From Intrasporangium chromatireducens Q5-1 (lineage in GTDB: Bacteria > Actinomycetota > Actinomycetes > Actinomycetales > Dermatophilaceae), in the NCBI RefSeq assembly GCF_000576575.1, contig NZ_AWQS01000010.1, positions 1-47,514 on the forward strand: a stretch of DNA of 47,514 nucleotides, given 5' to 3'. Shown piece after piece: positions 33,121 to 41,546 of this stretch. The notes under the pieces are model-generated. The model saw only the letters and a program-made list of their open reading frames with translations, had not been told where the DNA came from and ran no database searches. Position numbers and translations under genes: made by a program. The stretch's first letter is position 1. Each line of letters begins with the position of its first letter.

Positions 33121-34461
33121 GTGCCCGACGCCTCCGACACAGCCGCCGTGACGACGCGCCGGTCGCACCTGATCGACCTCACGCCACTGCGGGCCAGCCC
33201 GGCCTTCGCCCGGCTCTGGGCCGGCAACACCCTGTCGGGGATCGGCGCGGTGATGACGAATACCGCTGTGGGGCTGCACATCTACGACCTCACGCAGTCC
33301 ACGTTCATGGTCTCGCTCGTTGCGTGGTTCTCGCTGGTGCCGATGATCGCCGCCGGCCTCTACGGGGGCGCGATCGCCGACCGCTTCGACCGGCGTGCCG
33401 TCGCCCTCATCGCGTCGGTCGTCGCGTGGCTCTCGACCGTCTCGTTGGCGACGGTCGCCTGGGGTCGGCTCGAGACGGTCTGGGTCTTCTACGTCATCAC
33501 GACCGTGAACGCCGTGGCGGCGACGATCGCCTCGGCGACCCGGCAGGCCATCACGCCCCGGCTGCTGCCCGTGTCCCTGCTGCCGCAGGCGGCTGCGCTC
33601 AACGGCATTGCGATGGGCTTCATGGTCACGCTCGGGCCGGCGGCCGCCGGTGTCCTCGTGGCCCGGGTCGGCTACGAGTGGACCTACACCGTGGACGTGC
33701 TGCTCTTCGTGTTCGGCTTCCTCGGCCTGTGGACCTTGCCGAGCATCCAGCCGGAACGGACGCCTGACGGTCGGGTGATGAGCGGTCTGGCCGCGGTGCG
33801 GCACGGGCTGCGCTACCTCCGGGAGGCGCCGAACACCCGGATGAGCTTCGTCGTCGACATCATCGCGATGACCTTCGGCCAACCGATCGTGCTGTTCCCT
33901 GCCGTGGGGGCGATCGTGCTCGGCGGCGGAGCCGTGACGGTCGGGCTGCTCACCGCCTCGTATGCCGTTGGCAGCATCGTCTCGAGCGTCTTCTCGGGGC
34001 GGGTGACGGGTGCGCGCTGGCAGGGCCGGGCGATCCGCGCGGCCATCACGTCCTACGGACTGGCCATCCTCGGCCTCGGCGTCGCGCTCGCCGTCGTGAC
34101 CCTCGGCGGTTGGTCCGTCCGATCGTCCGACTTCGCCGACGTCAACGTCTGGGGGCTCGTCGCGTCGTGCGGCTGCCTCGCCTGGGCCGGCGGGTCGGAC
34201 AACATCAGCGCGATCTTCCGCACGACCATCCTGCAGGCGGCCGTGCCGGACGCGATCCGGGGCCGGATCCAGGGCATCTTCACCGTCGTCGTCTCGGGCG
34301 GGCCGCGGGTCGGGCAGATGTTCGCCGGGTCGCTCGCCGCCGTGTCCGTGACGTGGCTGCCGCCCCTCGTCGGCGGCGCGCTCGTCGTCCTCCTCGTGTG
34401 GGTCGCGGTCGCGCGCGTCCCGTCCTTCCGCGAGTACGACGCGCTCGACCCGCAGCCCTGA
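33121..34461 (+). CDS. MFS transporter (EntS/MFS_3-like)
   Basis: 446 aa from GTG. About twelve helices; the loop 2-3 signature appears as GGAIADRFDRRAVAL. The first helix region is SPAFARLWAGNTLSGIGAVM and the last LPPLVGGALVVLLVWVAV. It resembles the enterobactin-exporter-like MFS branch, which handles siderophores, drugs or lipids; substrate unknown. The GTG is chosen because of the leaderless box; longer in-frame extension lacks coding features. Confidence 0.9.
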   Translation: MPDASDTAAVTTRRSHLIDLTPLRASPAFARLWAGNTLSGIGAVMTNTAVGLHIYDLTQSTFMVSLVAWFSLVPMIAAGLYGGAIADRFDRRAVALIASVVAWLSTVSLATVAWGRLETVWVFYVITTVNAVAATIASATRQAITPRLLPVSLLPQAAALNGIAMGFMVTLGPAAAGVLVARVGYEWTYTVDVLLFVFGFLGLWTLPSIQPERTPDGRVMSGLAAVRHGLRYLREAPNTRMSFVVDIIAMTFGQPIVLFPAVGAIVLGGGAVTVGLLTASYAVGSIVSSVFSGRVTGARWQGRAIRAAITSYGLAILGLGVALAVVTLGGWSVRSSDFADVNVWGLVASCGCLAWAGGSDNISAIFRTTILQAAVPDAIRGRIQGIFTVVVSGGPRVGQMFAGSLAAVSVTWLPPLVGGALVVLLVWVAVARVPSFREYDALDPQP

Positions 34462-34511
34462 CGACGCCGTCCGGAGAGCGCCGTCAGCGCCGTGCCGTCA
34501 GCGCCGTCCCC

Positions 34512-35534
34512 TCAGCTGTCGGCGTCCGGGAAGCCCTTCGGGTTCTGGCTCTGCCACCGCCACGTGTCGACGCACATGTCGTCGATCGTCCGGGTGGCCC
34601 GCCAGCCCAGCTCGGCGTTCGCCTTGCTGGGGTCGGCGAAGGAGACCGCCACGTCACCCGCGCGACGGCCGACCACCTCGTAGGGCAGCTCCCGGCCCAC
34701 GGCCCGCTCGAAGGCGTGCAGCATCTCGAAGACACTCGTGCCACGACCGGTGCCGAGGTTCCACGTCGAGACCGGCTCGGCCGTTGTGGACAACCGGGTG
34801 AGCGCCGCGAGGTGACCGGCGGCGAGGTCCTCGACGTGGATGTAGTCGCGCAGGGGGGTCCCGTCGGCCGTCGGGTAGTCGTCGCCGAATACCTGCAGCT
34901 TCTCGCGCCGCCCCACCGCGACCTGGGCGATGTAGGGCACGAGGTTGTTCGGTGGGCCCTGGGGGTCCTCGCCGATGGTGCCGCTCGCGTGCGCCCCGAC
35001 CGGGTTGAAGTAGCGCAGCAGTGCAAAGCGCATCGACGGCTTGGCCACTGCGATGTCGCGCAGGATCTGTTCCTGCATGACCTTGGTCCAGCCATAGGGG
35101 TTGGTCGCCGACGTCGACCGGTCCTCCGTCGCCGCCTCCTGGTCGAGGCCGTAGACCGTCGCCGACGACGAGAAGACGAGCTTGTCGACGCCGTGCCGCT
35201 GCATGGCGCGCACGAGCGAGAACGTCGAGCCGAGGTTGTTCTCGTAGTACTCGAGCGGCATCTCGACGCTCTCGCCGACAGCCTTGAGCCCGGCGAAGTG
35301 GATGACGGCGTCGATGTCCTCGTGCGCGAAGAGGTGCTCGGTCTTGTCGTGGTCGGTCAGGTCGAACGAATGCACCGGCAGGTGCTCACCCGTCAGCGCC
35401 TCGAGCCGGTTCACCACGGACGGCTTGCTGTTCGCGAAGTTGTCGACGATGACGACCTCGTGGCCGGCGGCGACGAGCTGGACCACGGTGTGCGAGCCGA
35501 TGTAGCCGGCCCCTCCGCTCACGAGTACGCGCAT
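34512..35534 (-). CDS. galE: UDP-glucose 4-epimerase
   Basis: Interconverts UDP-glucose and UDP-galactose with bound NAD. 340 aa from the ATG. Short-chain-dehydrogenase features: GGAGYIGSH for NAD, catalytic Ser-Ala-Thr in FSSSATVYG, and YGWTK with catalytic Tyr and Lys; LRYFNPVGAH and RDYIHVEDLA are GalE hallmarks. Preceded by a leaderless promoter box and by a three-unit tandem repeat over the expected -35 region. Confidence 0.97.
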   Translation of the reverse strand: MRVLVSGGAGYIGSHTVVQLVAAGHEVVIVDNFANSKPSVVNRLEALTGEHLPVHSFDLTDHDKTEHLFAHEDIDAVIHFAGLKAVGESVEMPLEYYENNLGSTFSLVRAMQRHGVDKLVFSSSATVYGLDQEAATEDRSTSATNPYGWTKVMQEQILRDIAVAKPSMRFALLRYFNPVGAHASGTIGEDPQGPPNNLVPYIAQVAVGRREKLQVFGDDYPTADGTPLRDYIHVEDLAAGHLAALTRLSTTAEPVSTWNLGTGRGTSVFEMLHAFERAVGRELPYEVVGRRAGDVAVSFADPSKANAELGWRATRTIDDMCVDTWRWQSQNPKGFPDADS

Positions 35535-35542
35535 GGTCGCCA

Positions 35543-35548
35543 AGCGTA
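35543..35548 (-). promoter_or_regulatory. leaderless -10 box of galE
   Basis: TACGCT on the minus strand, 8 nt before the ATG. Confidence 0.5.
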
Positions 35549-35556
35549 ACGACCCG

Positions 35557-35610
35557 GTGGCCCTTCGACGTGAAGTGGCCCTTCGACGTGAAGTGGCCTT
35601 TCGACGGGCC
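35557..35610. repeat. three-unit, 18-bp tandem repeat upstream of galE
   Basis: GTGGCCCTTCGACGTGAA at 35557-35574 and 35575-35592, identical; the third unit (35593-35610) diverges in its last four bases. It begins 9 bp beyond the galE -10 box, so it spans the -35 position. Confidence 0.9.
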
Positions 35611-35624
35611 GGGGCATGACCGCG

Positions 35625-35665
35625 CAGGTATGCCGCTGAGCTGACTCAGCCCAGCGGCATACCTG
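35625..35665. terminator. 14-bp-stem hairpin made of two inverted AGCGGCATAC motifs
   Basis: CAGGTATGCCGCTG (35625-35638) and CAGCGGCATACCTG (35652-35665) are perfect complements around a 13-nt loop that itself contains the palindrome GCTGACTCAGC. It is motif copies 16 (35628-35639) and 17 (35653-35662) in opposite orientation. It lies 40 nt past the M56 gene stop, at the end of the cyd-bla operon, so a terminator role is natural, though there is no T-run. Confidence 0.85.
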
Positions 35666-35706
35666 TCGCTGTGGCTGGCGCACACGGGGTCCGCTCGACG
35701 GAGGCG

Positions 35707-36594
35707 TCAGGTGACGAGGAATCCGGCGAAGGCCATCGACAGGAGCGTGACCGGCATGGCGACGAGGAGGCCGGCGAAGACGTACATCAGCGCGGACGCG
35801 ATCGGGACGGGAAGCCCCCAGATCCGGGCGGGCTCGAGCAGGCCGATCCGCACCTTGGCCGCCGAGGGGGTCGAGCCCATCGCCATGCTCCCGGCCGGGC
35901 TCGCCCCGCCACCGGCCATGTCGACGATGGCTCGCGCCGTGGGCATCGGCCCGACGTCGCGGACGGCAGCCCGGTCGGCGAGCACCTCGATGAGCAGGTG
36001 GACCTCGCGCAGCGCCGTCTCGGAGCGGACGAAGGGCGGCACCGCCTCGTGGACGACGGTGAAGAACTCGAGGATCAGGTCGTGCCGGGCGGCGAGGTGG
36101 GCGCGCTCGTGGGCGAGGACCGCCTCCAGCTCCTCGGCCGGGAGCCGGTCCAGGGTGCCCTGGCTCAGCACGACCCGGCGGCTTAGGCCGGGCAGGCAGT
36201 AGGCGGTCGGGGTCGGGTGCTCGAGGACCCGCAGGTGCCGGTCGTCGTGCGAGGCGAGCACGTCGACGAGCTCACGGTGCCGCTTGCGGACGACGCGCAG
36301 GTTCCGGCCGACACGGTGCCCGGCGACGAGCAGCCGCGCGAGGACGAGCCCGCTCACGACGCCCGCGAGGGCGACGAGACCGAGGTGCTCGGTGATCCGC
36401 GACTGCTGGCGCACGATGAACGGCACGGCGGCCGGAGCGGTGAAGAGCGCGGCGAGCACCGCGGCCACCGCCGTCGCCTGCCAGACGACGAGGGCAGCAC
36501 GCGGTGCGCGACGGAAACTGGTGAAACCCGCCATCAGCCGTGGCACCGGCCAGGCGAGGGCCATGGCCAGCAGCGCCAACGGCAGGATGTACAC
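35707..36594 (-). CDS. M56-family (BlaR1/MecR1-like) membrane metallopeptidase
   Basis: 295 aa, GTG start 6 nt after the blaI stop. Two N-terminal membrane helices, two more around residues 35-95, the gluzincin site AHERAH (HExxH at about 162-166) with the EVLADRAA third-ligand region, and C-terminal helices. It lacks the penicillin-binding sensor domain of true BlaR1, so it is unlikely to sense beta-lactams. In the known pathway an M56 protease triggers loss of the BlaI repressor; here the target would be the neighbouring BlaI and, through it, cydABDC (inference). Confidence 0.93.
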   Translation of the reverse strand: MYILPLALLAMALAWPVPRLMAGFTSFRRAPRAALVVWQATAVAAVLAALFTAPAAVPFIVRQQSRITEHLGLVALAGVVSGLVLARLLVAGHRVGRNLRVVRKRHRELVDVLASHDDRHLRVLEHPTPTAYCLPGLSRRVVLSQGTLDRLPAEELEAVLAHERAHLAARHDLILEFFTVVHEAVPPFVRSETALREVHLLIEVLADRAAVRDVGPMPTARAIVDMAGGGASPAGSMAMGSTPSAAKVRIGLLEPARIWGLPVPIASALMYVFAGLLVAMPVTLLSMAFAGFLVT

Positions 36595-36600
36595 CGAGTA

Positions 36601-37044
36601 TCAGGTCACTTTCTGCCGGCGGTGACGTCCGCGCGGCGTCGAGCCCGGGGCCTGGCGGGCCTCGAGCGCGGCCAGGGCGGCACGGAGCTCGTCGATCTCC
36701 TCCGGGGTCGACTCGTCGAGGAAGTGGAGCAGGGCGCTGCGGCGCTCGGTGCCGGCGAGCTCGCCGAGGGCGTGGCGCATCGTCTCCGAGGTCAGCTCGT
36801 CACGGGACGCCGCGGCGGTGTAGCGCCAGGCGCGGCCGTCTCGCTCGCGCGTCACGAGGCCCTTCTTGGCCATCCGGTCGAGGACGGTCATGAGGGTCGT
36901 GTAGGCGAGGTCGCGCTGGACGCCGACGACGTCGTGCACCTCGCGGACGGTCAGGCCCTCCGGGTGGGAGGGGCCTTCCGTCCAGAGGTGCTCGAGGACG
37001 GCACGCTCGAGCTCGCCGAGGCGGTTGCGGGGAGTGGTGGACAT
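36601..37044 (-). CDS. BlaI/MecI-family transcriptional repressor
   Basis: 147 aa, GGAGG 4 nt before the ATG. Winged helix at residues about 8-75 (LGELERAVLEHLW, LTVREVHDVV, AYTTLMTVLDRMAKKGLV) and a C-terminal dimerisation helix region with the cleavage-prone segment expected of the family. A basic tail ends the protein. It follows cydC by 13 nt on the same strand. The operator type of this family (TACTAC...GTAGTA) occurs twice in the cydA promoter, which makes it the probable cyd regulator (inference). Confidence 0.93.
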   Translation of the reverse strand: MSTTPRNRLGELERAVLEHLWTEGPSHPEGLTVREVHDVVGVQRDLAYTTLMTVLDRMAKKGLVTRERDGRAWRYTAAASRDELTSETMRHALGELAGTERRSALLHFLDESTPEEIDELRAALAALEARQAPGSTPRGRHRRQKVT

Positions 37045-37057
37045 GGTGCCTCCAAAT

Positions 37058-38767
37058 CTACTCGGGCGGGCGCTGCATCGTGACGACCTGGTCGAAGAGC
37101 GAGAGCCCCTCGGGTCGGTGGGTGGCCATCACGATCGTTGGGTGGGGACCGGGTTCGGGGTCCGCGGTCAGGAGGTCGGTGAGGACGGCGGTGGCCGTCG
37201 GCGGGTCGAGGTGGGCGACGGGCTCGTCGAGGAGGATGACCGGGCGCCGGCTGAGGAGGGCCCGCGCGATCGCGATCCGGGCCCGCTCACCGCCGGACAG
37301 CCCGCGTCCACCCTCGCCGAGGCGGGTGTCGAGGCCCGCGGGGAGCGCGGCGAGCAACGGGGACAGCCCCGCGCGACGCAGCGCGTCCCGCACCTCGGCG
37401 TCGGTCGCTCCGGGCCGCGCCAGGGTCAGGTTGGCCCGCAGCGTGCTCGCGAAGACGTGCGGGAGGTCGTCGACGATGGCGACCTGGTCGCGCACGCACG
37501 CCGTGAGCAGGTCGGTGACGTCGACGCCGTCCCAGCCCACCGTGCCGCCGGTCGGCTCGAGGTGGCGGGCGAGGACGGCGAGCAGGGTGGACTTGCCTGA
37601 CCCGTTCGGGCCGGTGAGAGCGACCCGTGAACCGGCGGGTACGTCGAGAGCGATCGGCCCGACGTCGGTCCTCCCGCCGGTCCACGAGGCTGTGAGGCCG
37701 CGCGCGGTGAGGCGCGGCGCGCCGGTCGTCGCCGGCAGGTCGGTCGTCCCGCCCGGCCCGACGGCGGGCTCGAGCCCGAGCAGTGCGTCGATCCGCGCCG
37801 CGCTGCCCGTGGCCCGGGCGAGCGCGCGCATCGCGTCGGTGAGCGGGGTGATGACCTCGCTCACGGCCACGGGGGTGAGGAGCAGCAGCGCCTTGACCGG
37901 GGCAGCCAGGGCGAGCGGCCAGACGACGACGGCGGTCAGCACGACGGCCCCGCCGACGAGGAGCAGGAACGCTGCGGAGGCCGTGGCGCGACCGATGCTC
38001 TGACGGCGAGTCGCGGTCGTGAGGGTCCGTTGGGCATCGTCGAGCCACCCCATGGCGGTGGGCCAGCCGCCGACTGCGTGCAAGTCCGTCGCCTGGCTCG
38101 TCATCAGCTCGCTGACCCTCATCACTTCTGCGCGCGCGGCGAGCAGCTCGGCGAGGGAACGGGACTCGAGGCGATAGGCGACGACACAGACCAGGGCGAT
38201 GCCGACTGCGAGCGCCGACAGCACGAGCCCGACGGCCGGTGCGAGCCAGCTCGTCAGGAGGATCGCGAGCCCCCCTGCGACGACCGATGAGATGACCGGC
38301 ACCGTGACGCGCACCTGGGCGTCGACCACGTCGTCGAGGTCGTCGACCACGCCGGCCAGCACGTCCGAGCGACGGCGGCGGCCGAGCCGCGCCGGAGTCA
38401 GCGGGATGAGGGCGTCGTATGCCGCCCACCTACGTCGCGCGAGCAGCGCGAGGGCAGCATCGTGGCTGACGAGGCGCTCCCAGTAGCGGAACACCGGCCT
38501 CGCGATGCCGAACGCGCGGACCGCCACGATGGCGGTCATCAGGGTCAGGATGATGGGCCGCTCGGCCGCGCGGACGATGAGCCACCCGCTCGTGGCGGTC
38601 AGGGCCATGCCGGACGCGGAGGCGATCCCGCCGAGGACGCCGCCCTTGACAATGCCGGGGGCCGGGCGCGCCACACCGGCGCGCCGGTCCTGCCGCCGTG
38701 GGGGGCGGAGATCCGGTGCGCCCTGCCGCGACGTGAGCACCACAGCGTGGGGGCTCCGGGCCGTCAT
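37058..38767 (-). CDS. cydC: heterodimeric ABC transporter CydC (cytochrome bd assembly)
   Basis: 569 aa. Six-helix membrane domain, then an ATPase domain with Walker A GPNGSGKST, Q-loop VRDQVAIVDD, signature LSGGERARIAI, Walker B VILLDEPVAHLDP and switch ATHRPE. With CydD it forms the inner-membrane ABC transporter linked to thiol and haem homeostasis needed for cytochrome bd. Its start overlaps the cydD stop by 4 nt. A 35-residue basic N-terminus precedes the first helix. Confidence 0.93.
   Translation of the reverse strand: MTARSPHAVVLTSRQGAPDLRPPRRQDRRAGVARPAPGIVKGGVLGGIASASGMALTATSGWLIVRAAERPIILTLMTAIVAVRAFGIARPVFRYWERLVSHDAALALLARRRWAAYDALIPLTPARLGRRRRSDVLAGVVDDLDDVVDAQVRVTVPVISSVVAGGLAILLTSWLAPAVGLVLSALAVGIALVCVVAYRLESRSLAELLAARAEVMRVSELMTSQATDLHAVGGWPTAMGWLDDAQRTLTTATRRQSIGRATASAAFLLLVGGAVVLTAVVVWPLALAAPVKALLLLTPVAVSEVITPLTDAMRALARATGSAARIDALLGLEPAVGPGGTTDLPATTGAPRLTARGLTASWTGGRTDVGPIALDVPAGSRVALTGPNGSGKSTLLAVLARHLEPTGGTVGWDGVDVTDLLTACVRDQVAIVDDLPHVFASTLRANLTLARPGATDAEVRDALRRAGLSPLLAALPAGLDTRLGEGGRGLSGGERARIAIARALLSRRPVILLDEPVAHLDPPTATAVLTDLLTADPEPGPHPTIVMATHRPEGLSLFDQVVTMQRPPE
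38417..38428 (+). repeat. near-match to the recurrent motif in cydC
   Basis: GTATGCCGCCCA, one change in the 10-mer core; listed as a degenerate copy, not counted among the twenty exact ones. Confidence 0.4.
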
Positions 38768-40449
38768 CGGCGCACCTCCGCTCGCAGCTCGGTTGCCGGG
38801 CCGTGCACCGGCTCGAGGTGGACGTGGTGGTCGGCCAGTCGCAGCAGCTCGGGGCGGTGCGTCACCGCGACGACGACCCGGCGCTCCGCGAGCTCCGCGA
38901 TGAGGGCGTGGGCCTGCTCGGCGGCGTCACCGTCGAGGTGGGCGGTCGGCTCGTCGAGCAGGACGAGCGGCTCGGTGCAGAGCGAGGCGCGGGCCAGGGC
39001 GATCCGCTGCCGCTGCCCGGCGGACAGCCCGAACCCGTCGTCGCCGAGCGGCGCGTCGAGGCTGCCGGGCAGGGCCGCGACGACGCCGTCGAGACCGACC
39101 CGGCGCAGGGCCTCCCACACTGCCTCGTCCCGGGTCGATGTCATGCCGCGGCTCATTGGGCTCGCAGATACATCGATGGAGGGGATGGGTCGGGGGGCGC
39201 CGAGGGTCACTGCGGCACGGACGGTGCCCGCGGGGATGAAGGGCCGCTGGGTCACCAGGTGCGCGGCCGGGGCCGTGACCGTGCCCCTGGTCGGGGTCCG
39301 GAGACCGGCCAGCAGCTCGAGGAGTGTCGACTTGCCCACGCCGGAGGGGCCGGTCACCACGGTGAGCCCCGGCGCCAGCCGGAGCGTGAGGTCACGGAGC
39401 ACGGGGGCCAGCTCAGCGGCATACCGGTACTCCACCCCCTCCACCTCCACGAGCGCGGCGTTGGGGGTCGAACGCACCGGTGCGCCGCTGAGTGCACCCT
39501 CGCAGGCTGCGTTCGGAGCCTCGAGGTGGGCGAGGATCGCGTCGAGGGCGACGGCGCCGCCGGCAGCGGAGTGGAACTCGGCACCGACCCGACGGATCGG
39601 CCAGTAGGCCTCGGGCGACAGGAGGATCGCGACGAGCCCGGCCCCGAGCGACATCGTGCCCCACGACAGGCGCAGGCCCACCACGACGGCGACGATCGCG
39701 ACCGAGATGCTGGCGAGCAGCTCGAGCGCCGCCGAGCTGAGGAAGGCGATCCGCAGGGTGGCCATCGTCGCGCTGCGGTGGCGTTCGCTGACCTCCTTGA
39801 CGACGCCCACCTGGTGGCCGGCCCGGCCATAGCCGACAAGGGTGGGCAGCCCGCGGACGACGTCGAGGAAGTGCCCGGAGAGCTGGGCGAGGGCGACCCA
39901 GCGGCGTTCCGTCGAGGTCTGCGTCGCCTTGCCGATGAGGACCGCGAACACCGGCAGCAGGGGCAGGGTCAGCACGACGATGACCGCGCTCGGCCAGTCC
40001 ACGACGGCGAGGGTTGCGATCGCGAGGCCGGGGACGAGCGCGGCGGTCAGGAGGGTGGGCAGGTAGCGGGCGGCATACGGCTCGACGGCCGTGGCCCCGG
40101 ACGTCGCGAGCGTGACGGCGGTGTCGGGGTCGGGGCGCCGCTCCGCCGGCAGCCGGCCCCAGGCCCGCAGGAGTGCCGAGCGCAGCCGGGTCGAGACGGC
40201 CGCGCCGGCCCAGGCCGAGACGATGTCGGATCCCGCCGCGAGGAGGGCTCGGGCGGCGAAGAGGGCCGCCAGCCAGAGCGCCGGGGTGCCCACCGGCGCC
40301 CCCTCGACGACCGCGACGACGAGGGCGCTGAGCGCGAAGGCCGTCGCGACCGTGAGCGCGCCACTCAGCACGCCGACCGCCGTGAGGGCAGCGATCGGCG
40401 CGCGGACCGCGGGGACGGTCCGGAGCAGGCGCGGGTCGAACGGCTTCAC
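38764..40449 (-). CDS. cydD: heterodimeric ABC transporter CydD (cytochrome bd assembly)
   Basis: 561 aa. Membrane domain to about residue 300, then Walker A GPSGVGKST, signature LSAGQRQRIALARA, Walker B LVLLDEPTAHLD and switch VTHRPE. Placed directly after cydB (18-nt gap) and before cydC, the standard cydABDC order in actinobacteria. Motif copy 18 codes for Tyr-Ala-Ala-Glu just before the ATPase domain. Confidence 0.94.
   Translation of the reverse strand: MKPFDPRLLRTVPAVRAPIAALTAVGVLSGALTVATAFALSALVVAVVEGAPVGTPALWLAALFAARALLAAGSDIVSAWAGAAVSTRLRSALLRAWGRLPAERRPDPDTAVTLATSGATAVEPYAARYLPTLLTAALVPGLAIATLAVVDWPSAVIVVLTLPLLPVFAVLIGKATQTSTERRWVALAQLSGHFLDVVRGLPTLVGYGRAGHQVGVVKEVSERHRSATMATLRIAFLSSAALELLASISVAIVAVVVGLRLSWGTMSLGAGLVAILLSPEAYWPIRRVGAEFHSAAGGAVALDAILAHLEAPNAACEGALSGAPVRSTPNAALVEVEGVEYRYAAELAPVLRDLTLRLAPGLTVVTGPSGVGKSTLLELLAGLRTPTRGTVTAPAAHLVTQRPFIPAGTVRAAVTLGAPRPIPSIDVSASPMSRGMTSTRDEAVWEALRRVGLDGVVAALPGSLDAPLGDDGFGLSAGQRQRIALARASLCTEPLVLLDEPTAHLDGDAAEQAHALIAELAERRVVVAVTHRPELLRLADHHVHLEPVHGPATELRAEVRR
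39413..39424 (-). repeat. TSAGCGGCATAC motif copy 18
   Basis: TCAGCGGCATAC inside cydD, read on the coding strand as Tyr-Ala-Ala-Glu between the membrane and ATPase domains. Confidence 0.85.
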
Positions 40450-40467
40450 TGTCTGGTATCGCTCCTG

Positions 40468-41535
40468 TCAGGGCACGTGCTCGAGCACGACGTCGTCGGG
40501 GATGTGCTGCGTCGTGAGCCGCTTGCGGAACACCCAGTAGGTCCAGCCCTGGTAGAGCAGGACGAGCGGGGTGAAGATGACCGCGACGATCGTCATGACC
40601 GTGAGCGTGTAGTGCGAGCTCGATGCGTTCGCCGTCGTGAGGCTCCACGCCGGGTTGGTCGACGAGGGCATGACGTTCGGGAAGAGGATGAGGAAGTAGG
40701 TCGCCACGGCCATGGCGATGGTGACGGCCGTGCCGATGAACGCCGGCCCCTCACGATCCTTGAGGTTGAACCACAGCGCGGCGACGAAGGCTCCGGCCGC
40801 GAGGATCGTCGTGACCCACGAGGCGAGCCCGCCACCCTGCAGGCCGAGGACGAGCAGGAGCAGCACGGCGAGGCCGGCGGCGGGCACGCCCGCTCGCGTC
40901 GCGATGCGCCGGGCGTCCATCCGGATCTGCCCATCGGTCTTCAGCGCGAGGAAGATCGCGCCGTGCGTCACGAAGAGGGCGACGAAGGTGAGGCCACCGA
41001 GCAGGCTCGTCGGGTTCAGCAGGGTGAAGAGGTTGCCGGTGTACTCCTTGGCGGCGTTGATCGGGACGCCGACGACGACGTTGGTCAGCGCCACGCCCCA
41101 GAGGAACGCCGGCACGAGCGAGCCCCAGAAGATCGCGAGGTCCCACCGGCGCTTCCACGTCTCCTCCGGCCGCTTGTGGCGGTACTCGAAGCCGAGGTTG
41201 CGCAGGATCAGGGCGACGAGGATGAGCAGCAGGGGCAGGTAGAAGCCGCTGAACATCGTGGCGTACCAGTGTGGGAAGGCGGCGAAGGTGGCGCCGCCGG
41301 CGGTGAGGACCCACACCTCGTTGCCGTCCCAGACGGGGCCGATCGTGTTGAGCATGACACGGCGCCGCTTCTCGACCTCCACGTCCGCCGCGGCGGGGGC
41401 CGCGTCCGCGGCGGCCCGCTTGCGCCCGCCCAGGACGGGCATGAGGACGCCGACCCCGAAGTCGAACCCCTCGAGGACGAAGTAGCCCGTCCAGAGGACG
41501 CCGATGATGATGAACCAGACGGTGCTGAGCTCCAT
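40468..41535 (-). CDS. cydB: cytochrome bd ubiquinol/menaquinol oxidase subunit II
   Basis: 355 aa, eight to nine membrane helices. Family hallmarks: the N-terminal VLEGFDFGVGVL, then IGPVWDGNEVWVLTAGGATFAAFP, and RNLGFEYRHK. A charged loop after the first helix (about residues 36-58) is Ala/Glu-rich and variable. Separated from cydA by 11 nt. It forms the membrane-bound terminal oxidase with CydA. Confidence 0.97.
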   Translation of the reverse strand: MELSTVWFIIIGVLWTGYFVLEGFDFGVGVLMPVLGGRKRAAADAAPAAADVEVEKRRRVMLNTIGPVWDGNEVWVLTAGGATFAAFPHWYATMFSGFYLPLLLILVALILRNLGFEYRHKRPEETWKRRWDLAIFWGSLVPAFLWGVALTNVVVGVPINAAKEYTGNLFTLLNPTSLLGGLTFVALFVTHGAIFLALKTDGQIRMDARRIATRAGVPAAGLAVLLLLVLGLQGGGLASWVTTILAAGAFVAALWFNLKDREGPAFIGTAVTIAMAVATYFLILFPNVMPSSTNPAWSLTTANASSSHYTLTVMTIVAVIFTPLVLLYQGWTYWVFRKRLTTQHIPDDVVLEHVP

Positions 41536-41546
41536 GGCCTGCCCTC

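Noticed and set aside
11628-39424. Tyr-Ala-Ala-Glu/His as a shared peptide motif
   Set aside because: The DNA word also occurs between genes, in the opposite orientation and in other frames, so the peptide is a by-product.
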